Shown here: one piece after another, positions 1-5,847 of the stretch | Layout: the number at the start of each line of letters is the position of its first letter | Position numbering within the stretch: the stretch's first letter is position 1 | Translations under genes and position numbers: made by a program | Notes under the pieces: model-generated | Database searches by the model: none | Seen by the model: the letters and a program-made list of their open reading frames with translations, nothing else | Told to the model about the DNA's origin: nothing | NCBI GenBank assembly: GCA_017304505.1 | Contig: JAFKKQ010000344.1 | Location: forward strand, 1 to 17,367 | Length of the DNA stretch: 17,367 bases | DNA from: Hyphomicrobiales bacterium | GTDB lineage: Bacteria > Pseudomonadota > Alphaproteobacteria > Rhizobiales > Xanthobacteraceae | Direction of reading: 5' to 3'

Positions 1-40
1 TTTCGTTGAATCGCGAAAATGGTCCGCTCTTTCGATCGGG

Positions 41-85
41 CGCGTTTTCTTAGCGCGACCCGGTTCCCGTTTCGCTCGAAAACGC
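41..85. repeat. Imperfect palindromic intergenic repeat
   Basis: GCGTTTTC at 42-49 is the exact reverse complement of GAAAACGC at 78-85, with a GC-rich, partly symmetrical centre containing CCCGGTTCCCG. From general knowledge, elements ending in TTCGCTCGAAAACGC are common between genes in Bradyrhizobium-like genomes. Only one copy lies in this window, so its repeat status rests on memory and not on the sequence shown. It sits just beyond the 3' end of the cytochrome gene and could form a hairpin in that transcript. The rest of 1-112 shows nothing else. Confidence 0.5.
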
Positions 86-112
86 TATAGGCCCGCCGTT
101 CGCGCTTCGCTG

Positions 113-715
113 TCAGGGATTTGGCGTGGCCGGTGCGGCCGGTGGCGGCGAAGCATCGGGCACGAGGGCAGGCGGCACCGGCGCAACCGGTGCAGGCGCC
201 GCGGCCGGCGGCGGTGCGGTCCAGGACTTGTAGTCCGCTTCCGACACGCTCGGCAGCTTCTTCAAAAATGCCGTGACCGCCCAAAGATCGTCGTCTTTGG
301 CGCCCGCGAGCGAGAAGCCCGGCATGCCTGTCATGTTGATGCCGTTCTTGATCACCCAGAACAGTTGTTCCGGCGTGCGGTCGTTGACGACCTCCTTAAG
401 GTCGGGCGGCTCGGGGCGCAGGCCTTCCGAAAACTTGGCCCAATCCGTTCCCGGGCCGCCGTGGCAGTTGGCGCAGCCGGCTGCTGCATAAGCCTTGGCG
501 CCGGCGGCGACCTTTGCCGGATCGGCGAAGCCGGCCGGCGGTGTGTCCGTGGCATGATGCTTGATCGAAGCGGTGCGGACCTGGACGAGCACCCATTTCA
601 CAATGCCCGGGTCCTCGGCCGTTCCGGCGACGCTGTAAAATCCACCAAAGAAATAGGCACCGGCCGCAACCGCAATCACGATCGCAAGCGCGCCGATTCC
701 TGCAAGAATTCGCAT
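113..715 (-). CDS. Membrane-anchored single-haem c-type cytochrome
   Basis: A 200-residue protein that probably transfers electrons in the periplasm while anchored to the inner membrane. Residues 4-26 form one hydrophobic segment (uncleaved anchor or signal peptide). The haem-attachment motif CANCH is at 81-85, and Met131 in GMPGF is the likely sixth ligand (Met128 is the alternative), so this is one class I type cytochrome c domain (about 65-155). Residues 167-200 are an Ala/Pro-rich tail of the sort that spans the periplasm or crowds near a partner. The ATG at 715 is chosen because GGAG lies 8 bases upstream; an in-frame extension to 895 would lack a signal sequence and would run over the promoter and the start of the divergent gene. 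The partner is unknown because no oxidase or dehydrogenase is adjacent. Confidence 0.88.
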   Translation of the reverse strand: MRILAGIGALAIVIAVAAGAYFFGGFYSVAGTAEDPGIVKWVLVQVRTASIKHHATDTPPAGFADPAKVAAGAKAYAAAGCANCHGGPGTDWAKFSEGLRPEPPDLKEVVNDRTPEQLFWVIKNGINMTGMPGFSLAGAKDDDLWAVTAFLKKLPSVSEADYKSWTAPPPAAAPAPVAPVPPALVPDASPPPAAPATPNP

Positions 716-746
716 GACATAAACTCCAATGGCCCCCGCCACGCGC

Positions 747-752
747 ATTATA
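747..752 (-). promoter_or_regulatory. Possible -10 element for the cytochrome gene
   Basis: A perfect TATAAT on the minus strand lies about 32 bases upstream of the cytochrome start codon, in the intergenic region shared with the DUF1330 gene. No convincing -35 sequence lies 16-18 bases further upstream, so this is only a candidate. Confidence 0.3.
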
Positions 753-887
753 AGCGACAGCCGGCACCTCGGGCAGGCCCGATCAGCGAGGTTGTGGAGA
801 GAGAGCCGAAACCCCGCTACGATCTGCCCACCGCGCCGATCCGGTGCGTCCTGTCCCGGTGCGTTTTGCCCCAAACGGAGTTGCCTC

Positions 888-1181
888 ATGCCCAAGGGTT
901 ACTGGGTGACCATCTATCGCAGCATTTCCGATCCTCAGAAGCTTTCGGCTTATGCCAAGCTCGCGCCGGCCGCGACTGCGCCGTTCGGCGGGCGCTATCT
1001 CGCGCGCGATACGGCCGCGAACGCTTACGAAGCGGGCCTTCAGGAACGCATCGTCATTTCCGAATTTCCAAGCATCGAGCAGGCCCGCGCGGCTTATGAA
1101 AGCCCGGGCTATCAGGAGGCGCTCAAGGCGCTCGGCGACGGTGCGGAGCGCGACGTGCGGATTGTCGAAGGCGTTGAATAA
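888..1181 (+). CDS. DUF1330 family protein
   Basis: A 97-residue small soluble protein. The stretch from about residue 53 (RIVISEFPS, then A-AYESPGYQEAL) fits the DUF1330 family, which adopts a ferredoxin-like (dimeric alpha/beta barrel) fold; its biochemical role is not established. The start ATG at 888 follows a GGAG located 7 bases upstream. Longer open frames that start further left on this strand overlap the divergent cytochrome and lack a ribosome binding site. The ClC-type gene begins 43 bases after the stop, so the two might share a transcript, but nothing links their functions. Confidence 0.85.
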   Translation: MPKGYWVTIYRSISDPQKLSAYAKLAPAATAPFGGRYLARDTAANAYEAGLQERIVISEFPSIEQARAAYESPGYQEALKALGDGAERDVRIVEGVE

Positions 1182-1224
1182 CCGCGGCGTTGCATTCATC
1201 GTGTCGACGGCGCACTAAGTCGCG

Positions 1225-2982
1225 ATGGCCGTGTCCGACCTGCCGTTCGAAGCGCCTCGCCGCCTGCGTGCCCTGGTCCGAACCCGCGAGATCAGCATCG
1301 TCCTGATCGCGGGGGTGGTTGGCGTGCTGGCCGGACTCGTCGTCGCGGCGATGGGCGCTGCGGTCAACTTCCTGCATGTGACGTTTTTCGACCTCAGCGC
1401 GGGAGAGCGCCTGTCCGCTGTGGGTTCGATCGAGCCGGTGCGCGCCCTCATTCCGGCTGCCGGCGGGCTCGTTCTTGGGCTCGGCCTGTATCTGCTGGCG
1501 CGCTGGCGGCCGGGAAGCCAGATCGACCCGATCGAAGCCAACGCCTTGCATGGCGGCCGCATGTCGCTGCGCGACAGTGTCGTTGTCGCGGCCCAGACCA
1601 TCTGGTCGAGCGGCGTCGGCGCATCGGTCGGGCTCGAGGCCGGCTATACGCAGCTTGCCAGCGGCCTGGCCTCGTGGATCGGACGCATATTCCATCTGCG
1701 CCGCAACGATCTCCGGCTCCTGGTCGGGTGCGGCGCGGCCGCCGCCATCGCCGGTGCCTTCGGTGCGCCGCTGGCGGGCACCTTCTACGGGTTCGAGCTG
1801 ATCATCGGCAGCTATACGCCGGTCGGCCTCGCCCCAGTCGGCATCGCTGCGCTGAACGGATACCTCGTCGCCCACGCCTTCGCACCCACGTCTCTCGGGA
1901 TCGTTTCCGGATCCGTCAATGCGGTCACGGGGCACGATCTCGCTATCGCGGGCGTCCTCGGCGTTGCGGCTGCGCTGTTTGGCATCGCGCTGATGCGCGG
2001 CGTGGCGTTGTGGGAACGGCTGATGATCGGGCTGCGCATTCCGGTCATGGTGCGGCCCGTGATCGGTGGTCTCATCGTCGGGGGGCTGGCGCTGACCGCG
2101 CCGCAAGTGCTGTCGTCAGGGCACGGCGCGCTGCATGTCACCGCGATGATGCAACTGCCGCTGGCCGCGATTGGCACCATCCTCTTGTTCAAGGCCGCGG
2201 CCTCGATCGTGTCGCTCGGTTCCGGCTTTCGCGGCGGGCTGTTCTTCGCGTCGCTGCTCCTGGGCGCTTTGGGCGGTCGGCTGTTTGCCGATGCGGTCAA
2301 CACGGTGCTGCCGGGCGCCGCGCTCGATCCCGACATCTACGCGATCCTTGGACTCGGCGCGTTGTCGGCAGCCGTGATCGGCGGGCCGCTGACCATGACC
2401 TTCATCGTGCTCGAGAACACCAGCGATTTCTGGCTGGCCAGCACGGTGCTGATTGCGGTTATCGTCGCCAACCTGCTCACGCGCGAATTGTTCGGTTACT
2501 CGTTTGCGACGTGGCGGTTCCATCTGCGCGGCCAAGCGATCCGCGGCGGCATCGACGTCGGCTGGATTCGCGACCTGACCGTGGGCCGGATGATGCGTCC
2601 GGACATCTCGACCGTGCCCAAAGATGCCACTGTCGATGCCTTCCGCAAGCTCTATCCGCTCGGCTCCACCACCCGGGCCGTCGCCGTGGATGGCGATGGC
2701 CGTTACGCCGGAATGGTCATCGTCGCGGAGGTGCACGGCCTGGAGGATCCGGAGGTCCGCACCATCGAACAACTGTTGCGGCATCGGGATGTCGCGTTGA
2801 CGCCGTCGATGAATATCCGGGAGGCGGCCACCACGTTCGACCGTGCCGAGGCTGAGGCGCTTGCCGTCGTCGATACACTGGCCGAGCGGCGCGTCATCGG
2901 CCTGTTGACCGAAGCCTATGTGTTGCGTCGCTATGCCGAGGAATCGGAGCGCCGCCGGCGCGAGGTTTCCGGCGAGACGTAG
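1225..2982 (+). CDS. ClC-type chloride channel / proton antiporter with C-terminal CBS domains
   Basis: A 585-residue integral membrane protein of the ClC superfamily, which moves chloride or other anions across the inner membrane, often in exchange for protons. The transmembrane region spans about residues 25-425. The family's anion-pathway signatures are recognisable but divergent: GSQIDP (97-102) in place of GSGIP, GLEAG (136-140) in place of GREGP with the gating glutamate kept as Glu138, and GGLFFAS (337-343) in place of GxFxP. A pair of CBS-like domains follows (about 452-505 and 515-575). The start codon is uncertain: the ATG at 1225 has no clear Shine-Dalgarno sequence, and a stop lies in frame just upstream, so it cannot begin much earlier. 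Transport ion and mode (channel or antiporter) cannot be decided. Confidence 0.92.
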   Translation: MAVSDLPFEAPRRLRALVRTREISIVLIAGVVGVLAGLVVAAMGAAVNFLHVTFFDLSAGERLSAVGSIEPVRALIPAAGGLVLGLGLYLLARWRPGSQIDPIEANALHGGRMSLRDSVVVAAQTIWSSGVGASVGLEAGYTQLASGLASWIGRIFHLRRNDLRLLVGCGAAAAIAGAFGAPLAGTFYGFELIIGSYTPVGLAPVGIAALNGYLVAHAFAPTSLGIVSGSVNAVTGHDLAIAGVLGVAAALFGIALMRGVALWERLMIGLRIPVMVRPVIGGLIVGGLALTAPQVLSSGHGALHVTAMMQLPLAAIGTILLFKAAASIVSLGSGFRGGLFFASLLLGALGGRLFADAVNTVLPGAALDPDIYAILGLGALSAAVIGGPLTMTFIVLENTSDFWLASTVLIAVIVANLLTRELFGYSFATWRFHLRGQAIRGGIDVGWIRDLTVGRMMRPDISTVPKDATVDAFRKLYPLGSTTRAVAVDGDGRYAGMVIVAEVHGLEDPEVRTIEQLLRHRDVALTPSMNIREAATTFDRAEAEALAVVDTLAERRVIGLLTEAYVLRRYAEESERRRREVSGET

Positions 2983-3029
2983 CGGCATGAGCGGGAATTT
3001 GCCCCGGACTGCGAACCTTGACGGGATGA

Positions 3030-3752
3030 GTGGCGTTGTCGTGGGGCGCGACGGATGAAAATCGGGTGTCCCCAACGATGCGCAACCCATCTGCGGCCCG
3101 GCAGCGGCGCCCTGCTGCCAAGGCGGACAAGACCGGCGGGCAGCTTGTTGGGCGAGCGCCGCTGGCCGTGTTGGAGCGTGAGGCGGCCGGCTGCACGCGA
3201 TGCCCGCTTTATAAAAATGCGACACAGACCGTGTTCGGAGAGGGGCCGCAGGACGCCGTGCTGGTGTTCGTCGGCGAGCAGCCCGGCGACCGCGAGGACC
3301 GTGCCGGCAAGCCGTTCGTCGGTCCTGCCGGCGCGCTGCTCGACCGCGCGCTGGCGGAGGCCGGGATCGCGCGCAGCAAGGTTTACGTCACCAACGCGGT
3401 GAAGCATTTCAAATATCAACCGCGCGGCAAGCGACGCATCCATCAAAAGCCAAACGCCGGTGAGGTGAGGGCGTGCAAATGGTGGCTCGACCGCGAGCTT
3501 GCCGCCATCAGGCCGGCGTTGGTGGTGGCGTTGGGTGCGACCGCGGCGCAATCGCTCGCGGGGCACACTATTCCGATCATGAAAAACCGCGGTCCGGTCG
3601 ACTTTCCGGGCCATGCCGGGTTCATCACCGTGCACCCGTCGTCTTTGCTGCGGGTGCCGGAACAGGATCGGAAGGCGGAAGCCTACGAGGCTTTCGTTGC
3701 CGATCTGCGCCGCATTCGCCGCATGCTCAAGACGGAGGATGCGGCGGCTTGA
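3030..3752 (+). CDS. udgX: UdgX family uracil-DNA glycosylase-like, uracil-DNA cross-linking protein
   Basis: A member of the family 4-like uracil-DNA glycosylases, specifically the UdgX group. UdgX proteins excise uracil and then stay covalently joined to the resulting site through a histidine in the KRRIH loop. Here that loop is K134-R135-R136-I137-H138, so His138 is the predicted nucleophile. Other landmarks are the iron-sulphur cysteines Cys55 and Cys58 and Cys149, motif A (GEQPGDRED, 82-90, followed by GKPFVGPAG), and the HPSS motif (202-205). At the place of the third cluster cysteine of classical family 4 enzymes this protein has His126. The start is uncertain: GTG at 3030 (240 aa) and ATG at 3078 (224 aa) are both in frame and neither has a strong ribosome binding site. 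The gene stands between unrelated genes. Confidence 0.93.
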   Translation: MALSWGATDENRVSPTMRNPSAARQRRPAAKADKTGGQLVGRAPLAVLEREAAGCTRCPLYKNATQTVFGEGPQDAVLVFVGEQPGDREDRAGKPFVGPAGALLDRALAEAGIARSKVYVTNAVKHFKYQPRGKRRIHQKPNAGEVRACKWWLDRELAAIRPALVVALGATAAQSLAGHTIPIMKNRGPVDFPGHAGFITVHPSSLLRVPEQDRKAEAYEAFVADLRRIRRMLKTEDAAA

Positions 3753-3861
3753 GGTCGGCTGTTCACGGACACGTGTGAAGTTGTGTGTATCCGGCTCGTG
3801 GTTTCGATCCTAGATTCGGCGGCATCCCGTCGTTTGCCTCGCCATTGGCAGGAGGGTTGTC

Positions 3862-4572
3862 ATGCGTCTGTTCGGACCGGTTGTCACAGCTTTCGTTCTT
3901 GTGCCTGCACTCGGTGCATTGTCGCTCATGACCGCGCGCTCGGAGCCGGCCGTGTCCATCGCCCCGCCGGTGCTCGATCAGGCATCGCCGGGAGCGGGCA
4001 GTTTGCAGACCGCGGTGCTCGCCGGCGGCTGCTTCTGGGGGATCCAGGCGGTGTATCAGCACACCAAGGGCGTAACCCAGGCCGTGTCGGGCTATGCCGG
4101 CGGCAGCAAGGCCGACGCCGACTATGGGACCGTCAGTTCCGGCCGCACGGGCCACGCCGAGTCGGTGAAGGTGACCTTCGATCCGCGCGTCGTGTCCTAC
4201 GGCAAGATCCTGCAGATCTATTTCTCGGTCGCGCACAACCCGACCCAGTTGAACCGCCAGGGGCCGGACACCGGACCGCAATATCGCTCCGAGATTTTCC
4301 CGCAGAACGACGAGCAGCGGAAGATTGCTGAAGCTTACGTCGCGCAACTCGATGCCGCGCATGCTTTTCCGCGCAAGATCGTCACCAAGATCGAGGCAGG
4401 CAAGGCGGAGTTCTATCCGGCGGAGGCCTATCATCAGGATTACGCCGTGCGTCATCCCAACAATCCCTATATCGCCATCAACGATGCGCCGAAGGTCGAG
4501 AATCTGAAGCGCCTGTTCGCGGACGTCTATCGCGACAAGCCGGTGCTCGTTGCCGACGCCGCGAGTCACTAG
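3862..4572 (+). CDS. msrA: Exported peptide-methionine (S)-S-oxide reductase MsrA
   Basis: Reduces methionine-S-sulfoxide in oxidised proteins. The catalytic motif GGCFWG is at 55-60 (Cys57 nucleophile), with the supporting motifs TGHAE (97-101), YRSEIF (141-146) and YHQDY (190-194). An N-terminal hydrophobic segment (about 5-24) suggests export to the periplasm, by signal peptide or anchor. Cys57 is the only cysteine in the whole 236-residue protein, so it lacks the C-terminal resolving cysteines of E. coli-type MsrA and must be recycled by an external thiol or by a partner. AGGAGG at 3850-3855, 6 bases before the ATG, fixes the start. The stop codon overlaps that of the convergent marR gene at a shared CTAG. 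Confidence 0.95.
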   Translation: MRLFGPVVTAFVLVPALGALSLMTARSEPAVSIAPPVLDQASPGAGSLQTAVLAGGCFWGIQAVYQHTKGVTQAVSGYAGGSKADADYGTVSSGRTGHAESVKVTFDPRVVSYGKILQIYFSVAHNPTQLNRQGPDTGPQYRSEIFPQNDEQRKIAEAYVAQLDAAHAFPRKIVTKIEAGKAEFYPAEAYHQDYAVRHPNNPYIAINDAPKVENLKRLFADVYRDKPVLVADAASH

Positions 4573-5075
4573 CGGGCGTTCTTCCGGCCCCCGGAAACGG
4601 GCGGCCGGACATTGCCGATGATCGTCTTCATGATGTCGAACAGCGCGGCGACCTGGGCCGTGGAAAGCTTGGCACGCGCCCGCTTGTTGACCGCGACGGC
4701 GCAGCTTTCCAGCGGGCGTTCCAAGGCTCGTCCGGCGGGCGTCAGCGTGACGATGATGCGCCGGCGGTCGCGCGGGTCGCGCTGGCGGCGGATCAGGGCG
4801 CGCTTGTCCAATTGATCGAGAACCGCCGTCGACGAGGCCGTTTCGATGCCGATCCGGCGCGACAACTCGACTTGCGCCAGCCCGTCGCTCTGCCAGAGGT
4901 GGCGAAGATGCTGGTACTGACTGAAGGAAATACGGTGTTTCGCCAGTTCGTCGCGCAAGGCGCGGTTGAACGCCATATCGGCCTCGCGCAGCAGCAGTCC
5001 AAGGCCGATGCGCGGCACGTCGCGTTGCGCTGCAATGCGCGTGTGTTTTCCAACCTTGCGAGCGGCCCCCGGCAT
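4569..5075 (-). CDS. MarR family transcriptional regulator
   Basis: A 168-residue winged helix-turn-helix regulator. Such proteins act as dimers and usually repress an adjacent divergent operon until a small, often aromatic, ligand binds. The DNA-binding domain covers about residues 52-115: the helix region VELSRRIGIETASSTAVLDQL, followed by the wing DPRDRRRIIVTLT (100-112). The start at 5075 is preferred to the in-frame codon at 5141 because the longer version would translate through the palindromic promoter region. It is divergent from the Rieske operon, so that operon is the likely target. The ligand is unknown. Its 3' end overlaps msrA convergently by 4 bases. Confidence 0.9.
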   Translation of the reverse strand: MPGAARKVGKHTRIAAQRDVPRIGLGLLLREADMAFNRALRDELAKHRISFSQYQHLRHLWQSDGLAQVELSRRIGIETASSTAVLDQLDKRALIRRQRDPRDRRRIIVTLTPAGRALERPLESCAVAVNKRARAKLSTAQVAALFDIMKTIIGNVRPPVSGGRKNAR

Positions 5076-5095
5076 TGCTTTTCCCCGGCTTTTCC

Positions 5096-5123
5096 TTGAC
5101 CTAATTATAAGGTATCTTATGAT
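5096..5123 (+). promoter_or_regulatory. Sigma-70-type promoter of the Rieske-amidohydrolase operon
   Basis: TTGACC at 5096-5101 and TATGAT at 5118-5123, separated by 16 bases, form a near-consensus housekeeping promoter. Transcription would start near 5130, leaving a leader of roughly 20 bases before the ATG at 5153. The -10 element lies inside the palindromes expected to bind the MarR protein, which fits repression by blocking polymerase. Confidence 0.65.
5104..5109 (-). promoter_or_regulatory. Probable -10 element of marR
   Basis: A perfect TATAAT reads on the minus strand at 5109-5104, about 29 bases upstream of the marR start codon. It overlaps the first operator palindrome, which would allow autoregulation. 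No good -35 sequence is visible at normal spacing. Confidence 0.45.
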
Positions 5124-5132
5124 AAGAGCTCT
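5104..5132. promoter_or_regulatory. Stacked palindromes, candidate MarR operator
   Basis: Three overlapping dyads occur in about 29 AT-rich bases: ATAAG (5107-5111) with CTTAT (5116-5120), the 13-base palindrome TCTTATGATAAGA (5115-5127), and AGAGCTCT (5125-5132). They cover the -10 elements of both divergent promoters. MarR family dimers typically bind such AT-rich dyads of 16-20 bp. Which dyad is the true site cannot be decided by eye. Confidence 0.65.
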
Positions 5133-5152
5133 GATAATCAAAGGAAGACGAG

Positions 5153-5518
5153 ATGGCCGAAGTGCGCGTTTGCAAAAAGGGCGAGATTGCCGAGGGCGGC
5201 ACCCGTCTCGTCAAGAGCGGTCCGATCGAGATCGGTGTGATCTTCCATAAAGGCGCCTACTACGCTTATCGGAACGTCTGCCCGCATCAGGGCGGCCCCG
5301 CGTGCGAGGGCCTGAAAATGCCGCAGGTGGTGGAGAACATCGGCGAAAAGGGTGTTCATCTCGGACAGGTCTTCAACGAAGAGGACATGCACATCGTTTG
5401 CCCGTGGCACGGCTGGGAATTCCACCTCAAGGATGGCACCCATGTCATCGATCCCAAGCACCGTCTGAAGAAGTACGATGTGATCGAACGGGGCGGCGAA
5501 ATTTATGTCTCAATCTGA
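5153..5518 (+). CDS. Rieske [2Fe-2S] protein, ferredoxin-like
   Basis: A 121-residue protein with one Rieske domain. The cluster ligands are clear: CPH at 43-45 (within CPHQGGP) and CPWH at 83-86. There is no signal peptide or membrane segment, so it is cytoplasmic, like the Rieske ferredoxins or small subunits that pass electrons to ring-hydroxylating oxygenases. No oxygenase alpha subunit or reductase is encoded nearby. AAGGAAG lies 5 bases before the ATG at 5153. It is the first gene of an operon, its last 14 bases overlap the next gene, and a promoter and MarR operator lie directly upstream. It may serve the amidohydrolase-linked pathway, or supply electrons to an enzyme encoded elsewhere. 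Confidence 0.93.
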   Translation: MAEVRVCKKGEIAEGGTRLVKSGPIEIGVIFHKGAYYAYRNVCPHQGGPACEGLKMPQVVENIGEKGVHLGQVFNEEDMHIVCPWHGWEFHLKDGTHVIDPKHRLKKYDVIERGGEIYVSI

Positions 5519-5837
5519 GCGCATCGCAGCCTTTCCGGAACTCGCCAGCGATCTCGCCGCGGCCTGCGCCGAGGCCATCGAAGCCAATCGGCTCGACGAT
5601 GTTCCAAACGATTCGCTTGGCCAGGCTTTCGGTGCGATCGTGCGGCTCTATGCCGCCAAAGCGCAAATGGGCACCGCGCCGCGGCCGTACGGCCGCAACA
5701 GCGGGGTGACCGTGACCGACGTTGCCATCGGGTGCACCGCGCTGCTCGAAAGCGCGGGCATCGAAGTGTTTGAATTGGGCGCCTGGCAGTCGATGTCGGG
5801 CATCGGACGTCTGACGCCGCAAGGCGGCAACAGTTAG
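5505..5837 (+). CDS. Conserved-looking hypothetical protein between Rieske and amidohydrolase genes
   Basis: I do not recognise the family of this 110-residue protein. The N-terminal half is predicted helical (about residues 5-55); the C-terminal half contains the compact segment VTVTDVAIGCTALLESAGIE (67-86), with one cysteine (Cys77), followed by FELGAWQSMSG. It has no signal peptide, membrane helix or metal-binding cysteine cluster. It starts inside the end of the Rieske gene (14-base overlap) and stops 10 bases before the amidohydrolase start, so it is almost certainly co-translated with both. A helper or small subunit of the operon's enzyme is an inference from position only. Confidence 0.8.
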   Translation: MSQSERIAAFPELASDLAAACAEAIEANRLDDVPNDSLGQAFGAIVRLYAAKAQMGTAPRPYGRNSGVTVTDVAIGCTALLESAGIEVFELGAWQSMSGIGRLTPQGGNS

Positions 5838-5847
5838 GGAGGCCAAT

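Noticed and set aside
1123..3225. Two long minus-strand open frames (327 and 369 codons) opposite the ClC gene
   Set aside because: Their translations are rich in Arg, Asp, Gln and His with no recognisable family, as expected of antisense shadows of a hydrophobic protein.
3762..3779. TTCAC and GTGAA flanking a central ACACGTGT upstream of msrA
   Set aside because: The two symmetries have different centres, so they do not form one coherent operator; likely chance.
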